From contig CAJXHW010000093.1 in the NCBI GenBank assembly GCA_913054565.1, positions 1 through 6,865 of the forward strand: a stretch of 6,865 bases of DNA, given 5' to 3'. The notes under the pieces were generated by a model that was given only the letters and a program-made list of their open reading frames with translations, did not search any database and had not been told where the DNA came from. The DNA is from an uncultured Kordia sp. Lineage in GTDB: Bacteria; Bacteroidota; Bacteroidia; Flavobacteriales; Flavobacteriaceae. The stretch's first letter is position 1, and every line of letters starts with the position of its first letter. Position numbers and translations under genes: made by a program. Shown piece by piece: positions 4,223 to 6,865 of the stretch.

Positions 4223-6850
4223 TCAAAAACCTCCTTCAAACAACATTGCATGAGTTGTTTTATTTGGGTTTGATTGTTTTCTAATTGTTTTTTCAAAATC
4301 ATCGCAAAGTTGATTTACGATATCTTCTGTTTCTTTAACAAAGAATTGACCTAATGCTTTTCTATTACGTCTTATGTATCTTCTGTAAATTAAAGCAAAG
4401 TCATTGTAGATTTCTTCTTCATCAAACACTGAACCTTCATCTTTCATTTTTGCTATTAAATGTTTTCCATTTTCTGGTAAGCGTACATAATCAAAAAAGG
4501 ATTCTATTTTATTTTGGAAATCTAATATCAACGCTTCTATTTCGTCTTCTTCTTCATTACGCTTTTCAATAACTGCTAAGATGTCAAACTTATACTGTTT
4601 ACCGTATTCAGCTCCAGGATCATTTACTTCAGATTTCTTTTTGTCCTTTTTTTCTTTTTCTTCAGGTGGAGCAACTATACCTAATCTATTATCAAAATAT
4701 ACCTCCACATCATCTATTAACTCTGTAGTACCTACCAAAGTATTGTACAATACACTAAACCTATACCAAAAGTCTGTAAAATGTTTATCACTATACTTAT
4801 CATCTATCTCTATTACAAATGCAATAAGGTTTAAAATTTTAAAGTATTTATTAATATTCTGTTTTAGTTTTTTAGCTTCTTCTGGTTGCTTTCTTACTAA
4901 TTGAGTTACCGCATTTTCATATTCCTGAATAACTGATATATCTTTTTTATCTCCTAAATGATAATTTTTAAATAATTTGAAATGTGCTTTAAATATATCT
5001 TCTTGGTTTAAGTTTTTATATATTTCTTGCAATAACTCTTCTTGCCCTAATGGGTCAAAATCACTTACCACAACATTACTGAAATGTTCAAAGGCTTGTT
5101 TTATGTTATTTACATTTACATTCTTATACGATAAATCTATAATCTTACAATCTTTCTTATACTTACCTGCTGTACGATTTACTCTTGAAATAGTTTGTAT
5201 AGCATTTATACCTCTTATCTCTTTATCTAAAAATAAGGTGTGTAATTTAGGTTCATCAAAACCTGTTTGCAACTTATCTACTACTATTACTAAACCGTTC
5301 TTTTTTACTGCAAAATCTTGTAATACTTTAGCTTCAGATAAACCACCGTTTAATGTTGTAGCACTTTCGTATTTCTGACCATCTGAACTATAAACTATAA
5401 AAATTGGAGCATCTTTAAAACGCTCGTATTTCTTCTCCCCAACTAATTCGCTGTAATATTGCTTAATATACTTACGATATTTAATAGCTGCTTTAATTGA
5501 TGAAGCTGCAAACATTGCTTTTGCTGTACCTCTAATATTATGATACACTGCCGTAACTAAACGCTTAGCTACAAATTTTGAAATAGCCTCTATACGCTCT
5601 TCATCTTCGTATATTTTCTTTTTACTAATTCTATATTTTTTACCATTTGCATCAACACCTGAATCTGGATTGACTGGTAATTCTCTGTAATAACCTTTAT
5701 CCCCTTCAAAACCTTCTGTTGCATCTTCTGGTTTTTCAAAATACATTTTAGCAGATACAGGAACAATCCCTTTAATTGGGTTTAATATATAGCCATCTTC
5801 AATAGCTTCTTTCATTGTATAGCTATCAAACGGAACCCATATTTTCTCTGCTTCCACATATTTATTATATTCTCCAAAACGAGCCAATGTTACATCACTC
5901 GGTGTTGCTGTAAAACCGATTATTAAGTTTTTCTTATTATAAGTCTTCTTATATTCTTTATTAGTATCAAAACTGTTTTGTAATTCATCAAACAAAGACA
6001 CCATTTCTTCATGCTGTGCACCACTATTAGAACGATGTATTTCATCAATTAAAAAAGCGATACGCATTGATGATAAACGCTGTAAAACTTCATCACCTAA
6101 AAGTTCTCTTATAGAATTGAACTTTTGAAGATTGACTACTACTATACGTTTATCCGTATTTAAGGCTTCTAAAAATGATTTTCTGTTATTGGCTTCTATG
6201 AACATACTTTTAGATATATTCATATTGTACATTAAGCTATCTAATTGATCTCTTAACTGTACTCTATCTACCACCAACATTATTTTATCATATACAAACT
6301 CGTCATTTTTACGTAAATCTTTAAGCTGTAATGATGTCCAACCTATAATATTACTTTTCCCAAAACCTGCTGCGTATTGTAAGAGTAATGAATAGACGTT
6401 TTTATTGTTTTGATACTTCTGCCTTTTGTGTATTAAATCTTCTATTTGAGTAGCTCCTAAGCCTTTATCTGTTAGTTGCTGACGTAGTTTGTTGATGAAG
6501 TAATCTGGTTCATCTTCATGTTCTAAAAACTCATCTATTTTATTGATGATTTTATCTGCTCCAAATTTTTGTTTAGGCCTTGGCGCTATTAATCTACCAT
6601 CATTATGCTTGTATTCTTTTTGTTTTCCTTTTTCTGATTTTACTAATTCACGCTCAATAAAGTTATAATAGAGTATTTCTCGCTCTATCATTTTTTTTCC
6701 GTACAATGCTTTAAACACCTCTTCAAAACGCTGTTGTTTTGTAGCTTCTCTATTATTTAAAGGATATGGTTTTAAAGCATCTAAAACATTAGGTTTATAA
6801 TTTTTATCAAAATCAAAACTTTTACTATCTGCTTGTGTTTTTATCTCATA
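4223..6850 (-). CDS. hsdR: Type I restriction enzyme R subunit (5' end missing)
   Basis: ATP-driven DNA translocase and nuclease subunit of a type I restriction-modification complex; cuts foreign DNA when bound to HsdM/HsdS. The frame is open to 6850, where adapter sequence starts, giving 875 residues without the true N-terminus. A GTG at 6718 is internal, not the start: the 44 codons before it continue the protein (YEIKTQ..., ALKPYPLNNREATKQQRFEEVFKALYG). Superfamily 2 motor motifs, counted from 6850: Walker A AAGFGKS at 160-166, LIDEIHRS with DEIH at 269-272, GFTATPSD around 312-319, TGFDEP at 529-534, and QTISRVNRT at 552-560. A charged KEKKDKKKS linker precedes the helical C-terminal part that contacts the methylase. 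Most of the PD-(D/E)xK nuclease domain lies off the contig. hsdM and hsdS are not in the window and would be expected upstream. Its stop is 21 nt before the cyclase-like gene, suggesting one operon. Confidence 0.93.
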   Translation of the reverse strand, partial: YEIKTQADSKSFDFDKNYKPNVLDALKPYPLNNREATKQQRFEEVFKALYGKKMIEREILYYNFIERELVKSEKGKQKEYKHNDGRLIAPRPKQKFGADKIINKIDEFLEHEDEPDYFINKLRQQLTDKGLGATQIEDLIHKRQKYQNNKNVYSLLLQYAAGFGKSNIIGWTSLQLKDLRKNDEFVYDKIMLVVDRVQLRDQLDSLMYNMNISKSMFIEANNRKSFLEALNTDKRIVVVNLQKFNSIRELLGDEVLQRLSSMRIAFLIDEIHRSNSGAQHEEMVSLFDELQNSFDTNKEYKKTYNKKNLIIGFTATPSDVTLARFGEYNKYVEAEKIWVPFDSYTMKEAIEDGYILNPIKGIVPVSAKMYFEKPEDATEGFEGDKGYYRELPVNPDSGVDANGKKYRISKKKIYEDEERIEAISKFVAKRLVTAVYHNIRGTAKAMFAASSIKAAIKYRKYIKQYYSELVGEKKYERFKDAPIFIVYSSDGQKYESATTLNGGLSEAKVLQDFAVKKNGLVIVVDKLQTGFDEPKLHTLFLDKEIRGINAIQTISRVNRTAGKYKKDCKIIDLSYKNVNVNNIKQAFEHFSNVVVSDFDPLGQEELLQEIYKNLNQEDIFKAHFKLFKNYHLGDKKDISVIQEYENAVTQLVRKQPEEAKKLKQNINKYFKILNLIAFVIEIDDKYSDKHFTDFWYRFSVLYNTLVGTTELIDDVEVYFDNRLGIVAPPEEKEKKDKKKSEVNDPGAEYGKQYKFDILAVIEKRNEEEDEIEALILDFQNKIESFFDYVRLPENGKHLIAKMKDEGSVFDEEEIYNDFALIYRRYIRRNRKALGQFFVKETEDIVNQLCDDFEKTIRKQSNPNKTTHAMLFEGGF

Positions 6851-6865
6851 GATCGGAAGAGCGTC
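6850..6865 (+). other. Illumina adapter remnant
   Basis: The last 16 bases, AGATCGGAAGAGCGTC, are identical to the start of the standard Illumina TruSeq adapter. The A at 6850 could be genomic or adapter. This is untrimmed sequencing adapter, not biology; the contig really ends at about 6849. Confidence 0.95.

Noticed and set aside
4354..5378. Three plus-strand open frames of 72-133 codons
   Set aside because: They lie wholly opposite hsdR, whose motifs are unmistakable, and their Ser/Phe/Leu-rich composition is that of antisense shadows.
4223..6718. GTG at 6718 as the start of hsdR
   Set aside because: The same frame continues upstream for 44 more codons with family-like sequence until the adapter, so the GTG is internal and the gene is cut by the contig end.

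Overview
The window is an AT-rich stretch (roughly 30% G+C by eye) in which every convincing gene from 140 onward lies on the minus strand, so transcription runs from right to left. The HsdR protein is of the type I recognise from Bacteroidota (Flavobacteriia-like), and most genes lack a strong Shine-Dalgarno, which also fits that phylum. The first ~140 bases are different: 47% G+C (66 of 140), plus strand, encoding part of a Cache-type chemoreceptor sensor domain of gammaproteobacterial (Vibrio/Shewanella-like) character. They are either the flank of an acquired island or an assembly chimera. The last 16 bases (6850-6865) are Illumina adapter, so the right edge is a sequencing artefact and hsdR is cut by the contig end.

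Layout in transcription order: partial hsdR (6850-4223), type I restriction motor subunit; 21 nt gap; a 300-aa class III nucleotide-cyclase-like protein (4201-3299); 15 nt gap; a 158-aa HEPN-like protein with an R-x4-H motif (3283-2807); a 380-nt gene-free interval that looks like a structured non-coding RNA; a 511-aa stand-alone reverse transcriptase of the defence (UG/DRT) kind (2426-891); possible tiny peptides (848-758); and a 202-aa exported protein of unknown function (748-140). The composition of the locus is that of a phage-defence island.

The most interesting part is the interval upstream of the RT. Its two ends pair into a long closing stem (2796-2776 with 2452-2434), it carries several perfect hairpins, and it contains a perfect 10-nt direct repeat (TATTTTACAA on the minus strand) spaced exactly 138 nt (46 codons) apart inside a reading frame that has no stop. 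If the RT copies this RNA repeatedly by jumping between the repeats, the concatemer encodes an uninterrupted protein of hydrophobic 46-residue repeats, each with a Met. This is the logic of DRT2/Neo systems, where an RT makes a repetitive 'never-ending' gene from a non-coding RNA. The parallel is an inference from sequence layout and would be a new example or variant.

The cyclase-like/HEPN-like pair, tightly coupled behind hsdR, is a second candidate two-gene defence or abortive-infection module.
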